Below are positions 45,305 to 55,883 of a DNA stretch of 64,000 bases, piece after piece. The notes beneath the pieces were generated by a model. The model had not been told where the DNA came from. It did not search any database and saw only the letters and a list, made by a program, of their open reading frames with translations. Numbering within the stretch: the first letter of the stretch is position 1; each line of letters starts with the position of its first letter. This DNA is from Rhodococcoides trifolii. GTDB lineage: Bacteria > Actinomycetota > Actinomycetes > Mycobacteriales > Mycobacteriaceae. Where the stretch lies: contig NZ_BMCU01000004.1 in NCBI RefSeq assembly GCF_014635345.1, positions 310,001 to 374,000 on the forward strand, in the 5' to 3' direction. A program made the position numbers and the translations under genes.

Positions 45305-47845
45305 GTGGACTCGTTCTCTCCCACCACCAAGACGCAGGCGGCATTGAGTGCTGCCCTGCAGGCTGCTTCGGCGGCCGGCAACCCGGACATTCGTCCGGCA
45401 CATCTACTCGTGGCGTTGCTCGATCAATCCGACGGCATCGCCACTCCGTTGCTGAAGGCGGTCGGTGTCGACCCGTCGGTGGTGCGGCGTGAAGCGCAGA
45501 CCCTGGTCGATCGCATGCCCACGGCAACGGGCGGTGCATCCAAGCCGCAACTCGGCCGTGAGGCGCTGGCCGTCGTCAACGCTGCTCAGCAACTGGCGAC
45601 CGAACTCGACGACGAGTACGTCTCGACCGAACACATGCTCGTCGGCCTCTCCGAGGGGTCGACCGACGTCGCCAAACTGCTCGCCGGGCACGGTGCGACG
45701 CCGGTGGCCCTGCGTGAGGCGTTCGCGACCGTGCGCGGCAGTGCTCGCGTCACCAGCCCCGACCCGGAGTCGACGTACCAAGCGCTGGAGAAGTACTCCA
45801 CCAATCTCACCGACGCTGCCCGCGCCGGCAAGCTCGACCCGGTCATCGGTCGCGACACCGAGATTCGCCGCGTCGTGCAGGTACTGTCGCGTCGCACGAA
45901 GAACAACCCGGTGCTCATCGGCGAGCCCGGCGTCGGCAAGACCGCCATCGTCGAAGGGCTCGCTCAGCGCATCGTGACCGGTGACGTCCCGGAGAGCCTG
46001 CGCGGAAAGACCGTGGTCTCGCTCGACCTCGGTTCGATGGTCGCGGGCGCGAAGTATCGCGGTGAATTCGAGGAGCGGCTCAAGGCCGTGCTCGACGACA
46101 TCAAGAACTCCGCCGGTCAGGTCATCACGTTCATCGACGAGCTCCACACCATCGTCGGTGCCGGTGCGACAGGCGAATCCGCGATGGACGCCGGCAACAT
46201 GATCAAGCCGATGCTGGCCCGCGGCGAGCTCCGCCTGGTCGGTGCGACCACCCTCGACGAGTACCGCAAGTACATCGAGAAGGACGCCGCCCTCGAACGT
46301 CGCTTCCAGCAGGTTCTCGTCGGCGAGCCGTCCGTCGAGGACACCGTCGGCATTCTGCGCGGTCTCAAGGAGCGGTACGAGGTGCACCACGGTGTGCGCA
46401 TCACCGACTCCGCGCTCGTCTCTGCCGCGTCGCTGTCCGATCGCTACATCACGTCGAGGTTCCTGCCCGACAAAGCAATCGACCTCGTCGACGAAGCCGC
46501 GTCGCGTCTGCGCATGGAGATCGACTCGCGTCCCGTCGAGATCGACGAAGTCGAACGTGCCGTCCGTCGCCTCGAGATCGAGGAGATGGCGCTCGCGAAG
46601 GAGAAGGACGACGCGTCGAAGTCGCGCCTCGAGAAGCTGCGCGGCGAGCTCGCAGACCTGTCGGAGAAGCTGTCCGAACTGACGGCCCGCTGGCAGAACG
46701 AGAAGAACGCCATCGATTCGGTGCGCGATCTCAAGGAGCAGCTCGAACAGCTGCGTGGCGAGTCCGAACGGGCCGAGCGTGATGGCGACCTCGGCAAAGC
46801 TGCCGAACTGCGGTATGGCCGAATCCCCAACCTGGAGAAAGAGCTTCAGGCGAAGACGGAGATTCCTCAGGGCGACATGATGCTGAAGGAAGAGGTCGGG
46901 CCCGACGACGTCGCCGATGTCGTGTCGGCGTGGACCGGCATTCCCGCGGGCCGCATGCTCGAAGGGGAGACCGCCAAGCTCCTGCGCATGGAAGACGAAC
47001 TCGGCAAACGCGTTGTGGGACAGAACGATGCGGTGCAAGCCGTATCCGACGCCGTGCGGCGTGCTCGTGCCGGTGTTGCCGACCCGAACCGTCCGACGGG
47101 GTCGTTCCTGTTCCTCGGACCGACGGGTGTCGGTAAGACCGAGCTCGCGAAATCGTTGGCGCACTTCCTGTTCGACGACGAACGGGCCATGGTTCGCATC
47201 GACATGAGCGAGTACAGCGAGAAGCATGCCGTCGCTCGCCTGGTCGGTGCGCCTCCGGGATACGTCGGCTACGAAGCAGGCGGCCAGCTGACCGAAGCTG
47301 TTCGGCGTCGGCCGTACACCGTCGTGCTGTTCGACGAGGTGGAGAAGGCGCACCCGGACGTGTTCGACATCCTGCTCGCGGTTCTCGACGAAGGTCGGCT
47401 CACCGACGGACAGGGCCGTACGGTCGACTTTCGCAACACGATCCTGATCCTGACCTCCAACCTCGGTGCCGGTGGTACCAAGGACCAGGTCATGGACGCA
47501 GTGCGTCACGCGTTCAAGCCGGAGTTCGTGAACCGCCTCGACGACGTGGTGGTCTTCGATCCACTGTCGGAGGTTCAGCTCGAGTCGATCGTCGACATTC
47601 AGCTCGACCAGCTGCAGAACCGCTTGGCGACGCGACGTCTCACGCTCGATGTGTCGGACGACGCGCGCGCGTGGTTGGCCGTTCGTGGTTACGACCCGCT
47701 CTACGGAGCTCGTCCGTTGCGCCGGTTGATCCAGCAGGCCATCGGCGACCAGCTGGCGAAGCTGCTGCTCGCCGGCACGGTGGTCGACGGCGACACGGTG
47801 CAGGTGTCCGCGTCGGCGGACGGGAATGCGTTGGAGCTGCGCTGA
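45305..47845 (+). CDS. clpB: ATP-dependent disaggregase ClpB
   Basis: 846 residues. Clp_N domain, first AAA+ with Walker [10 protein letters not shown] near residue 206, a long coiled-coil M-domain (about 400-530, rich in [23 protein letters not shown]), and second AAA+ with Walker [11 protein letters not shown] near residue 605. The M-domain separates it from ClpC. Resolves aggregates with DnaK. GTG start with GTGAGGTG ribosome site, HAIR-controlled promoter, strong terminator after it. Confidence 0.98.
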   Translation: MDSFSPTTKTQAALSAALQAASAAGNPDIRPAHLLVALLDQSDGIATPLLKAVGVDPSVVRREAQTLVDRMPTATGGASKPQLGREALAVVNAAQQLATELDDEYVSTEHMLVGLSEGSTDVAKLLAGHGATPVALREAFATVRGSARVTSPDPESTYQALEKYSTNLTDAARAGKLDPVIGRDTEIRRVVQVLSRRTKNNPVLIGEPGVGKTAIVEGLAQRIVTGDVPESLRGKTVVSLDLGSMVAGAKYRGEFEERLKAVLDDIKNSAGQVITFIDELHTIVGAGATGESAMDAGNMIKPMLARGELRLVGATTLDEYRKYIEKDAALERRFQQVLVGEPSVEDTVGILRGLKERYEVHHGVRITDSALVSAASLSDRYITSRFLPDKAIDLVDEAASRLRMEIDSRPVEIDEVERAVRRLEIEEMALAKEKDDASKSRLEKLRGELADLSEKLSELTARWQNEKNAIDSVRDLKEQLEQLRGESERAERDGDLGKAAELRYGRIPNLEKELQAKTEIPQGDMMLKEEVGPDDVADVVSAWTGIPAGRMLEGETAKLLRMEDELGKRVVGQNDAVQAVSDAVRRARAGVADPNRPTGSFLFLGPTGVGKTELAKSLAHFLFDDERAMVRIDMSEYSEKHAVARLVGAPPGYVGYEAGGQLTEAVRRRPYTVVLFDEVEKAHPDVFDILLAVLDEGRLTDGQGRTVDFRNTILILTSNLGAGGTKDQVMDAVRHAFKPEFVNRLDDVVVFDPLSEVQLESIVDIQLDQLQNRLATRRLTLDVSDDARAWLAVRGYDPLYGARPLRRLIQQAIGDQLAKLLLAGTVVDGDTVQVSASADGNALELR

Positions 47846-47852
47846 CGCACAC

Positions 47853-47892
47853 GGGCGTGAAAAAGAGTGCCCCAACACTCTTTTTCACGCCC
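47853..47892 (+). terminator. Bidirectional-type terminator after clpB (repeat family D)
   Basis: GGGCGTGAAAAAGAGTG and its exact complement CACTCTTTTTCACGCCC form a 17-bp perfect stem with a CCCCAA loop. The A/T run inside the stem allows it to work in either direction. A diverged copy lies between convergent genes at 19762-19791. Confidence 0.88.
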
Positions 47893-47991
47893 GACTTGTG
47901 TTGTGTCCGATGGAACACCCGCTTACCGCGCGCGCACCTTCTTAGCCGGAGTAACCTCCCTGGTTGAAGGCTCAACACAACAAGGAAGTGC

Positions 47992-48750
47992 ATGATGGCG
48001 AAGTACGACGTAGACGGACGATCCGCGATCGTCACCGGTGGCGGCGCAGGTATCGGCCGTGCGGTGGCGTTGGAGCTGGCGAAGAGTGGTGCCGCCGTTC
48101 TGGTCAACGACCTCGACGGTGACCGAGCGCGCGCAGTGGTCGAGGAGATCGAAGCCGCCGGCGGCGCCGCAGCGGCGTTCGCCGGAGATGTCACCGACCT
48201 CGCTGCGCTGGATCAGAGCGTGGTCGAGGCCAACAAGCTTGCGCCGCTTCGCATTGCGGTCAACAACGCCGGTATCGGTGGCCCGTCGGAGGCCGTCGCC
48301 GACTACCCGATCGACAGCTGGCGCAAGGTCATCGAAGTCAATCTCAACTCGGTGTTCTACGGCCTCAAGACGCAGATTCCGGCCATCGCAGCCAACGGCG
48401 GCGGTTCGATCGTCAACATGGGGTCGGTGCTCGGCAGCGTCGGCATCGCCAACTCGTCTGCGTACGTGACGTCCAAGCACGCGCTGCTCGGCCTGACCAA
48501 GAACGCCGCGATCGAGCACGCCAAGGACGGGGTCCGCGTCAACGTGGTCGGCCCCGGCTTCATCAAAACCCCTCTGCTGGAGGCAAACCTGACCAGCGAA
48601 GCGCAAGCGGCGCTGGCTGAGGCGCACGTGCTGGGTCGCCTCGGCACACCCGACGAGGTCGCCGGGCTCGTGGCCTTCCTGGCCAGCGACGCCGCGTCCT
48701 TCATGACGGGGTCGTTCTATCTCGTCGACGGTGGGTACGCGCTGCGCTGA
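47992..48750 (+). CDS. Short-chain dehydrogenase/reductase
   Basis: 252 residues, classical SDR. Cofactor motif VTGGGAGIGRAVA, NNAGIG, catalytic Ser in MGSVLGSVG followed by YVTSK (Tyr and Lys), and the C-terminal GGY. Substrate not evident. Two in-frame ATGs lie at 47992 and 47995. Next to the monooxygenase cluster but converging on it from the other side, so membership is uncertain. Confidence 0.88.
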   Translation: MMAKYDVDGRSAIVTGGGAGIGRAVALELAKSGAAVLVNDLDGDRARAVVEEIEAAGGAAAAFAGDVTDLAALDQSVVEANKLAPLRIAVNNAGIGGPSEAVADYPIDSWRKVIEVNLNSVFYGLKTQIPAIAANGGGSIVNMGSVLGSVGIANSSAYVTSKHALLGLTKNAAIEHAKDGVRVNVVGPGFIKTPLLEANLTSEAQAALAEAHVLGRLGTPDEVAGLVAFLASDAASFMTGSFYLVDGGYALR

Positions 48751-48755
48751 CCGAG

Positions 48756-49972
48756 TCAGGCCATCTTGTCCGGTAGGTAGTGGCCCATCTCCGTGCGCTT
48801 CGTCTGCAGGTAGCGAATGTTCGCGACGTCGGCACCGACGACGATGGGCAACCTTGCCGCGACCTGCACCCCGTCGTCCTCGAGGCCGCGAACCTTGTCG
48901 GGGTTGTTGGTCAGCAGGCGCACCCGCGGGATGTCGAGGTCTTTCAATATCGCTGCGGCAGCGCCGTATTCACGGCCGTCCGCGGGTTCGTGCAGCTCGA
49001 GGTTCGCCTGCACCGTATCGAACCCCTGGTCCTGCAAGCGGTAGGCGGCCAGCTTCTTGAGCAGTCCGATTCCCCGGCCCTCGTGACCGCGGAGGTACAC
49101 CAGCACTCCGCCGTCACGAGAAATACGTTCGAGTGCGGTTGTCAGTTGTGGACCGCACTCGCACCGTAGCGACACGAACGACTCGCCCGTCAGACATTCG
49201 GAATGGACGCGGACTGTCGCACCGTCGCCGGGTTCTCCGGAGACGAGGGCGACGTGCTCGGCGCCGGTTCTGCGGTCGAGGTAGCCGATCATGCGAAAGT
49301 CGCCGTGCGGGGTGGCGAGCACGGTCTCGACGACTCGCTCGACCCGCTGCGTCTCCTGCAGGGGCGTCGGCGTGGTCAGTCGTCGGTAGTTCACCAACTG
49401 CTCTATGGTCAGGACCGGCAGCTCCATGCGTCGACCGAGCGACTCGACGTCGGCAAATCTCATCATCGACCCGTCGTCGGCCACGAGCTCGGCGATCAGG
49501 CCGACCGCCGAAAGCCCCGCCAGCGCGCAGAGATCGACGGCCGCTTCGGTGTGCCCGGGCCGCTCGAGCACACCGCCCGCACGGGCACGCAGCGGCAGTA
49601 CGTGCCCTGGCCGAATCAGATCGGTCGCTCCCATCGTCGGGTCGGCCAAGACGTGGAACGTTCGTGCTCGGTCGGCGGCACTGATGCCGGTGCTGACGCC
49701 GTCGGCCGCGTCCACCGTCACGGTGTACGCCGTCTTCTTCGGATCCTGGTTGTCGCTGACCATCGGGGGTAGATCCAAGGCGTCCGCGCGCTGATCGGTC
49801 ATCGGTGCGCACAGCAGCCCCGACGTGTGACGCACCGTCCACGCAACCCATTCGGTGCTCGCCCGGTCGGCGGCCATGATGACGTCGCCCTCGTTCTCCC
49901 GATGGGCAGCGTCGGTGACGAACACCGGCTTGCCGGCGCGCAGCGCATCCAGTGCGTGTTCGACGGCTGCCA

Positions 49973-49973
<1 letters not shown>
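48756..49973 (-). CDS. ribBA: Bifunctional DHBP synthase / GTP cyclohydrolase II (RibBA)
   Basis: 405 residues. RibB half with RENEGDVIMAAD and HTSGLLCAP; RibA half with zinc Cys and GTP motifs HSECLTGESFVSLRCECG and GHEGRGIGLLKKL. Makes two riboflavin precursors. It is the third gene of an operon behind two flavin reductases (1-base junction with the second), with no ribE or ribH nearby. It is diverged from typical core RibBA and so probably an accessory copy that raises FMN supply for the divergent monooxygenases. Confidence 0.9.
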
Positions 49974-50985
<1,012 letters not shown>

Positions 50986-51356
50986 GGACGACCTTCCTCG
51001 TGTGTGGTCCTCACAAATGAACTCCATGGCCGTGACGCGGACGCAACCGCCGTATGACGCTGCTATTGCGCCGATCTCGTCGCGCATCGAATAGGCGCCA
51101 CGCTGGGAAAATCGAATCTCGGGGCTCACTCAACGCCGAATAATTGTTGTGCGCATTTCGCGCGTTCTGCTCGAAAAGCCAGTGGAGACGATCGTCACAA
51201 TGGCGTTGTACGCCGATGAAAGCCTGCTGACCTGCACGTGAGTGCGGCGTAATACCTCAGTTACGCGATGAGCCAATTTCGGTAACGCAGCCAGGACAGG
51301 CTTCGGCCAACACAGAACAATTTTGCTGTAAACGAATCGGCGTCAGGAGGATCGTG
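50986..51356. other. Divergent promoter region of the monooxygenase cluster
   Basis: 371 bases between the leftward flavin operon and the rightward transport operon. It contains AT-rich tracts (AATAATTG around 51140, CAATTTTGCTGT before the ATPase start), a perfect GCGTAA/TTACGC inverted repeat and a related TAACGC motif at 51293. No coding sequence is convincing. A regulator gene for the cluster is not in the window. Confidence 0.5.
51247..51266. promoter_or_regulatory. Candidate operator of the monooxygenase cluster
   Basis: GCGTAA-TACCTCAG-TTACGC, a perfect 6-bp inverted repeat with 8-base spacer, about 90 bases upstream of the first transport gene. A TAACGC at 51293 may be a second half-site. 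Symmetry and position only. Confidence 0.45.
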
Positions 51357-52175
51357 ATGACAGGAACTGGGCACGATGCGTATGCCGAGATAGTGGTGGA
51401 ACACCTGGGAAAAAGTTTCCAGCGGGCTGTACCGGCCGTGAACGACATCGGTCTGACGGTGACCTCGGATTCCGCGATAGGAATCGTCGGTGAGTCCGGG
51501 TCGGGGAAGTCGACGTTGGTGCGGATGATGTGCGGTTTGCTGTCACCGTCGACAGGGACGGTGTCCTACAACGGGTTGGGCCTGCACCAGATGCTGTCCA
51601 CCCGTGGCGGGCGACGCGACTTCCGCCGTGAGGTGCAGTACGTCGCTCAGGACACCACGTCTTCGTTCGACCCACGGCGAACCCTGCGCGACGCGGTCCG
51701 TCTGCCGGCGATGCGGTTGCTCGGTATGGAGGGCGTCGCCGCGGACGCCCGGGTGGACGAGACACTGCGCTCGCTCGAACTCGATCCGTCGCTGGCCGAC
51801 CGGTACCCGTCCGAGGTCTCGGGTGGGCAGCGTCAACGCTTTTCCATCGCCCGCGCGCTCGTCGTGAAGCCTCGTATCCTGCTGTGCGACGAGGTGGTGT
51901 CCGCACTCGACGTGTCCGTCCAGGGCGCGATTCTGAACATGCTGCGGTCCTACTGCGAGACCGAGCACTGCGGACTCGTCTTCGTCTCGCATGGCCTGCC
52001 CGCCACCGCATTCATCGCCCGCGACATGCTCGTGATGAACAACGGCGTGGTGATCGAGCAGGGCACCACCGACGAGATCGTCGAACGTCCGCGTGATCCG
52101 TACACCATCGAACTGCTCGACGCCTACCGCGGTATCGAGTCGGTCGACGAACTGGCTGTGGCGGCCGCGTCGTGA
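51357..52175 (+). CDS. Peptide/nickel-type ABC transporter ATPase
   Basis: 272 residues, Opp/Dpp-type. Walker A GESGSGKST, signature SGGQRQRFSIARAL, Walker B ILLCDEVVSALD, H-loop VSHGL. The ATG at 51357 is 6 bases after AGGAGG; an in-frame GTG one codon earlier is too close to it. Only this one ATPase is present, where Dpp systems usually have two, so it may act as a homodimer or borrow another. Overlaps the first permease (GTGA). Confidence 0.9.
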   Translation: MTGTGHDAYAEIVVEHLGKSFQRAVPAVNDIGLTVTSDSAIGIVGESGSGKSTLVRMMCGLLSPSTGTVSYNGLGLHQMLSTRGGRRDFRREVQYVAQDTTSSFDPRRTLRDAVRLPAMRLLGMEGVAADARVDETLRSLELDPSLADRYPSEVSGGQRQRFSIARALVVKPRILLCDEVVSALDVSVQGAILNMLRSYCETEHCGLVFVSHGLPATAFIARDMLVMNNGVVIEQGTTDEIVERPRDPYTIELLDAYRGIESVDELAVAAAS

Positions 52176-53224
52176 CCGCAGTCTCGGCAGCTGTCCGCGT
52201 AAACCGGTGGTGGCTCGGACGGGTGGCCGCACTTCCGGTGCACCTGTTCATCTTCGCGGTGGCGGCGTTCTTCCTGGTCCGGGCCATCCCGGGTGATCCT
52301 GCTCGCGAGGTCGTCGGACCGGAAGCGACGGAGGCGGAGTACCTGGCGACGAAGGCCGAACTCGGCCTCGACGGCAGCTTGTTCACACAGCTGACGTCCT
52401 ACCTCGCCAACCTTGTGCACTTCGATCTCGGGAACGCGATCATGACCGGTCGACCGGTCACCTCGGAGATCGGCGCACGGCTGCCCGGCACACTCGAACT
52501 GGCCGGTATCGCGTTCACGTTCTTGATCCTGACGGTGTTCGTCATGTCCGCACTGGTGGTCGCACGGCCGAAGTCGTTCGTCACCAGAATGATTCGCGGG
52601 TACGCCCAAGCCGCGGGAGCCGTGCCGGAGTTCGTCGTCGGCGTGGTGGGCATCTTCCTGTTCTACGCCACCCTGCGCGTGGTCCCGGCCCCGTCCGGAC
52701 GCGTGCGGGCCGGCCTCGTGGAACCGGAGCCGATCACCTCGCTGCCCCTGCTCGACGCGATGCTTCGCGGCGACACCGTCGTGGTCTCGTCGATGGTCTC
52801 GCATCTGCTGCTGCCCATCGCGGTCCTCGTGGTCTCGGTAACCCCGATTCTGCTCAAACAACTTCTGACGGCTCTCGATTCGAGCCTCGTGGCGCAGCCG
52901 ACCATGTTCAAGATCGCCTCCGGCTCGGCACGAAAGTACGTCTACGTCAGTGCGTACCGCCGCGCGCTCCCACCCACCGTGTCGCTGTTCGGGCTGGTGT
53001 TCGGTTCGCTCCTGGGCGGAGCAGTGATCCTCGAGACGCTCTTCGGGCTCGGCGGGATGGGACGGTACGCCGTCGACGCTGTCACTACGACGGATCTTGT
53101 TGCGCTGCAGGGTTTCCTACTGGTGGTGGCGGCGATCTCACTCGTGGTGTTCCTCCTCGTCGATCTGATCAACATGGTGCTCGACCCCCGACGCAAGCCG
53201 GGCCGCAAGGAAAGTGACTCCTGA
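52172..53224 (+). CDS. ABC transporter permease (DppB-like)
   Basis: 350 residues, binding-protein-dependent permease with six helices; begins its core VHLFIFAVAAFFLVRAIPGDPA and has the FGSLLGGAVILETLFGLGGMG EAA-like region. Translationally coupled to ATPase and second permease (TGATG). Confidence 0.9.
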   Translation: MTAVSAAVRVNRWWLGRVAALPVHLFIFAVAAFFLVRAIPGDPAREVVGPEATEAEYLATKAELGLDGSLFTQLTSYLANLVHFDLGNAIMTGRPVTSEIGARLPGTLELAGIAFTFLILTVFVMSALVVARPKSFVTRMIRGYAQAAGAVPEFVVGVVGIFLFYATLRVVPAPSGRVRAGLVEPEPITSLPLLDAMLRGDTVVVSSMVSHLLLPIAVLVVSVTPILLKQLLTALDSSLVAQPTMFKIASGSARKYVYVSAYRRALPPTVSLFGLVFGSLLGGAVILETLFGLGGMGRYAVDAVTTTDLVALQGFLLVVAAISLVVFLLVDLINMVLDPRRKPGRKESDS

Positions 53225-54096
53225 TGGCAGTACTGACGCCGGCCCCCGCTCGGGCCCCGCGCACGGCCTCCCGGCGGTCGATCTCCATCGTGACCGTCCT
53301 GATGTTCCTTCCGCTCCTGGTGATCCTGACGATCGCCCTGATCGGGCCGTGGATCGTCCCGTTCGACCCCACCAAGGTGGTCGGGGCACCGTCGCTGCCG
53401 CCGGGCGGGGAATTTCTGCTCGGGACGGATTCGACCGGCCTGGACGTATTCTCGCGCACCATCGCCGGTGCGAGGATCGACGTGTTCATCGCCTTGGCGG
53501 TGACCGTCGTCGCGACGCTCGGCGGCATCCTCGTGGGACTGACGATCGGGATGAACGAAGCCGGGCGCGGCGCGGGCGGATTCGCCGCACGCGGCGCGGC
53601 ACGGTTCCTCGACCTGCTCGAAGCGGTCCCCACGGTCATCGTCGCCCTCGTGGTCGTCTCGTTCTTCGGTACCTCCTCGATCACCATGATCGTCACGCTT
53701 TCGGTCATCCTCGCGCCGATCCAGGCCAGGCTGGTACGGACCGAGGTGCTCCGAGTGCGCGGCGACGCGTACCTCGACGCGGCACGTCAGGCCGGGCTCA
53801 GCGAGACACAGCTGGTCTTCCGGCACGTGCTTCCGAACTCTTCGATTCCGGCCCTGCAGAACGCCTCGGTGGTGTTCGGCATGACCGTCATCCTGACCGC
53901 CGCGCTCGGCTTCCTCGGCGTGGGACTTCCCCCGCCCACCCCCGAATGGGGCTCGATGATCACCCGCGGCGCGGGTGACGCGGCAATCGGAAAGCTCTGG
54001 GCCGCAGGGGCTCCCGCATTCGCCCTGTGCGTCACCGTCGCCTCGGTCGCCGTGGTCGGACGGCGCCTGACCACGGGTGCGCGCCGCTCCCACTGA
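53224..54096 (+). CDS. ABC transporter permease (DppC-like)
   Basis: 290 residues, six helices, with the DppC N-terminal extension and EAA loop around DAARQAGLSETQLVFRHVLPN. Pairs with the DppB-like permease. Followed after 119 bases by the binding protein, the only larger gap inside the importer. Confidence 0.9.
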   Translation: MAVLTPAPARAPRTASRRSISIVTVLMFLPLLVILTIALIGPWIVPFDPTKVVGAPSLPPGGEFLLGTDSTGLDVFSRTIAGARIDVFIALAVTVVATLGGILVGLTIGMNEAGRGAGGFAARGAARFLDLLEAVPTVIVALVVVSFFGTSSITMIVTLSVILAPIQARLVRTEVLRVRGDAYLDAARQAGLSETQLVFRHVLPNSSIPALQNASVVFGMTVILTAALGFLGVGLPPPTPEWGSMITRGAGDAAIGKLWAAGAPAFALCVTVASVAVVGRRLTTGARRSH

Positions 54097-54215
54097 TCGG
54101 CCCTCGGACAGAGCCGTCCACACTCACCTCCCTCTCACGACCGTGCATCCTCACCGTGCGGCCGCCCTCACGCGTACCCGAATCACGCTCGCCCCGAACA
54201 GGAGAACGAACCGCA

Positions 54216-55883
54216 GTGAACAAACCCCAAGTGAAGAAACACCGCCTCACCCGAGGACTCGTCTGGACGGTCCCCCTCCTCGTCGCCGCCGTCGTGTCGA
54301 CGGCCTGCTCCGACACCGGCGCAAGCACCGCGGGAGCCTCGGCCACCGGTGAGATCGTCGTCGTGACACCGGATCAGGCGTCGAACGTGGTGCGTGACTA
54401 CGGGTACACCGCAGGCACGGACAACCAGGACGTCACCAACAACTTGCATGCCCAGCTGATCCGTAAACCGTACGTCGAGGAGGAAGGTTCGGACGCGCTG
54501 GTCCAGGACTACTACAACTTCGAGCCGTATCTCGCCGAGAGCTACGACGTCAGCCCCGACCAGCTCGTGTACACCTTCCACCTGAAGCAGGGCGTGCTGA
54601 GCCAGCAGGGCAACGAACTGAACGCCGATGACGTGCTGTGGTCGTTCGAACGCAAATTCGCCACTCCCGGTGGCGGTATGGCCGGCTACTTCAAGCCGAT
54701 GCTCACCGACCCCGACACCCAGATCCAGAAGATCGACGACTACACCGTCAGCTTCAGTACTGCCAAGGCCGGGTACGGACTGACCTTGCTCGCCAACCTC
54801 GCCGAGAACATCGGATCGATTTACGACAGTGACTACCTGATCCAGAACTCGACTCCCGAGGATCCCTACGCCGTCGCGTGGGGCGCCGAGGACATGATGC
54901 GCGGCAACTTCGGATACGGCGCGTATCAACTGGAGTCGGTCACGCCCGGTCAAGAGATCGTGATGGCCGCCAACCCCAATTTCGTGCTCGGTGAGCCCGA
55001 GGTCGAGCGGATCGTGCGACGCGTCGTCGCCGACCCGGCGACGAGGGCCAACATGGTGACCCGCGGCGACGCGGATATCGCTCTCGCCCTTCGCTCGTCA
55101 GATCAGGCTGCCCTACAGAGCGACGACGCGGTCACTGTTCCGACCACCACGTCGAACCAGTACCTGCTGTACTCGATGAACACCACCACGGCGCCTTTCG
55201 ACGACGTGCGGGTGCGCCAGGCCATGGCGTACGCGATTCCGTACGACCAAATCATGGAGAACGTGTTCTTCGGCCGGGCGTACAAGTACAACCACGTACT
55301 CGACGACAAGGCCCCGAACTGGGACGGGGCGGACCTGCCCGACTACGAGGGAGATCCGCAGCGCGCCAGGGAGATGCTCGCCGCCGCCGGCCTGCCCGAC
55401 GGGTTCGCCTTCACGCTCAGTGTGAACAATCAGCTCCCGGCGGCGCAGGACACGGCCATTCAGATACAGTCGTTCGCCGCCGAAGCCGGCATCGACGTCA
55501 CCATCGCGGAAGTGCCTGCAGCGCAGCTCAACGCGGATCAACTCGCCGGCAAGGTGCAGGCCAGTCTCAGCCTGGGCGCCTCGGTCACGATGACACCGCC
55601 CTACTCGCTGCAACTGCTGACCCAGCCCGGTGGCGGATCGAACTACGCGCTGTGGAACGACCCGGAGTTCCTGGCCATGATGGACCAGGGTCTCGACGCC
55701 GGGGATGCCCTCAGCCCCGAGGCGGGCGAGTTCTGGAACGCCGCGGAACTGCGGATGACCGAGCAGGCTCCGTACATCTTCATCGCGCGGGTCCGGCCCA
55801 CGGTCGCGATGGAGAAGGGCATGGGCGGATACGTCCAACGCACCGACTTCCGCATCGACTACTCGAACCTGACGCTGTCATGA
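54216..55883 (+). CDS. ABC transporter substrate-binding lipoprotein (DppA/OppA family)
   Basis: 555 residues, class C solute-binding protein. Signal with lipobox VVSTACSD; SBP_bac_5 landmarks include the NFEPYLAESYDVSPD and AMAYAIPYDQIMENVFFG segments. GTG start at 54216 preceded by CAGGAGAACG. Its stop overlaps the first monooxygenase ATG (ATGA), tying uptake and oxidation together. Ligand unknown; the family binds peptides, opines, nickel complexes and other organic ligands. Confidence 0.92.
   Translation: MNKPQVKKHRLTRGLVWTVPLLVAAVVSTACSDTGASTAGASATGEIVVVTPDQASNVVRDYGYTAGTDNQDVTNNLHAQLIRKPYVEEEGSDALVQDYYNFEPYLAESYDVSPDQLVYTFHLKQGVLSQQGNELNADDVLWSFERKFATPGGGMAGYFKPMLTDPDTQIQKIDDYTVSFSTAKAGYGLTLLANLAENIGSIYDSDYLIQNSTPEDPYAVAWGAEDMMRGNFGYGAYQLESVTPGQEIVMAANPNFVLGEPEVERIVRRVVADPATRANMVTRGDADIALALRSSDQAALQSDDAVTVPTTTSNQYLLYSMNTTTAPFDDVRVRQAMAYAIPYDQIMENVFFGRAYKYNHVLDDKAPNWDGADLPDYEGDPQRAREMLAAAGLPDGFAFTLSVNNQLPAAQDTAIQIQSFAAEAGIDVTIAEVPAAQLNADQLAGKVQASLSLGASVTMTPPYSLQLLTQPGGGSNYALWNDPEFLAMMDQGLDAGDALSPEAGEFWNAAELRMTEQAPYIFIARVRPTVAMEKGMGGYVQRTDFRIDYSNLTLS

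Noticed and set aside
45404..47878. Long antisense ORF opposite clpB
   Set aside because: Same reasoning; repeated leucine/valine composition reflects complement of ClpB codons.
47992..48750. SDR gene as part of the monooxygenase system
   Set aside because: It points toward the ribBA operon, ends 5 bases from it, and its own promoter region follows the clpB terminator; membership is not supported by sequence.
51200..51241. 13-residue ORF upstream of the ABC importer, considered as a leader peptide
   Set aside because: Contains only one Cys and no amino-acid run, has no clear ribosome site, and its surroundings do not form an obvious attenuator.
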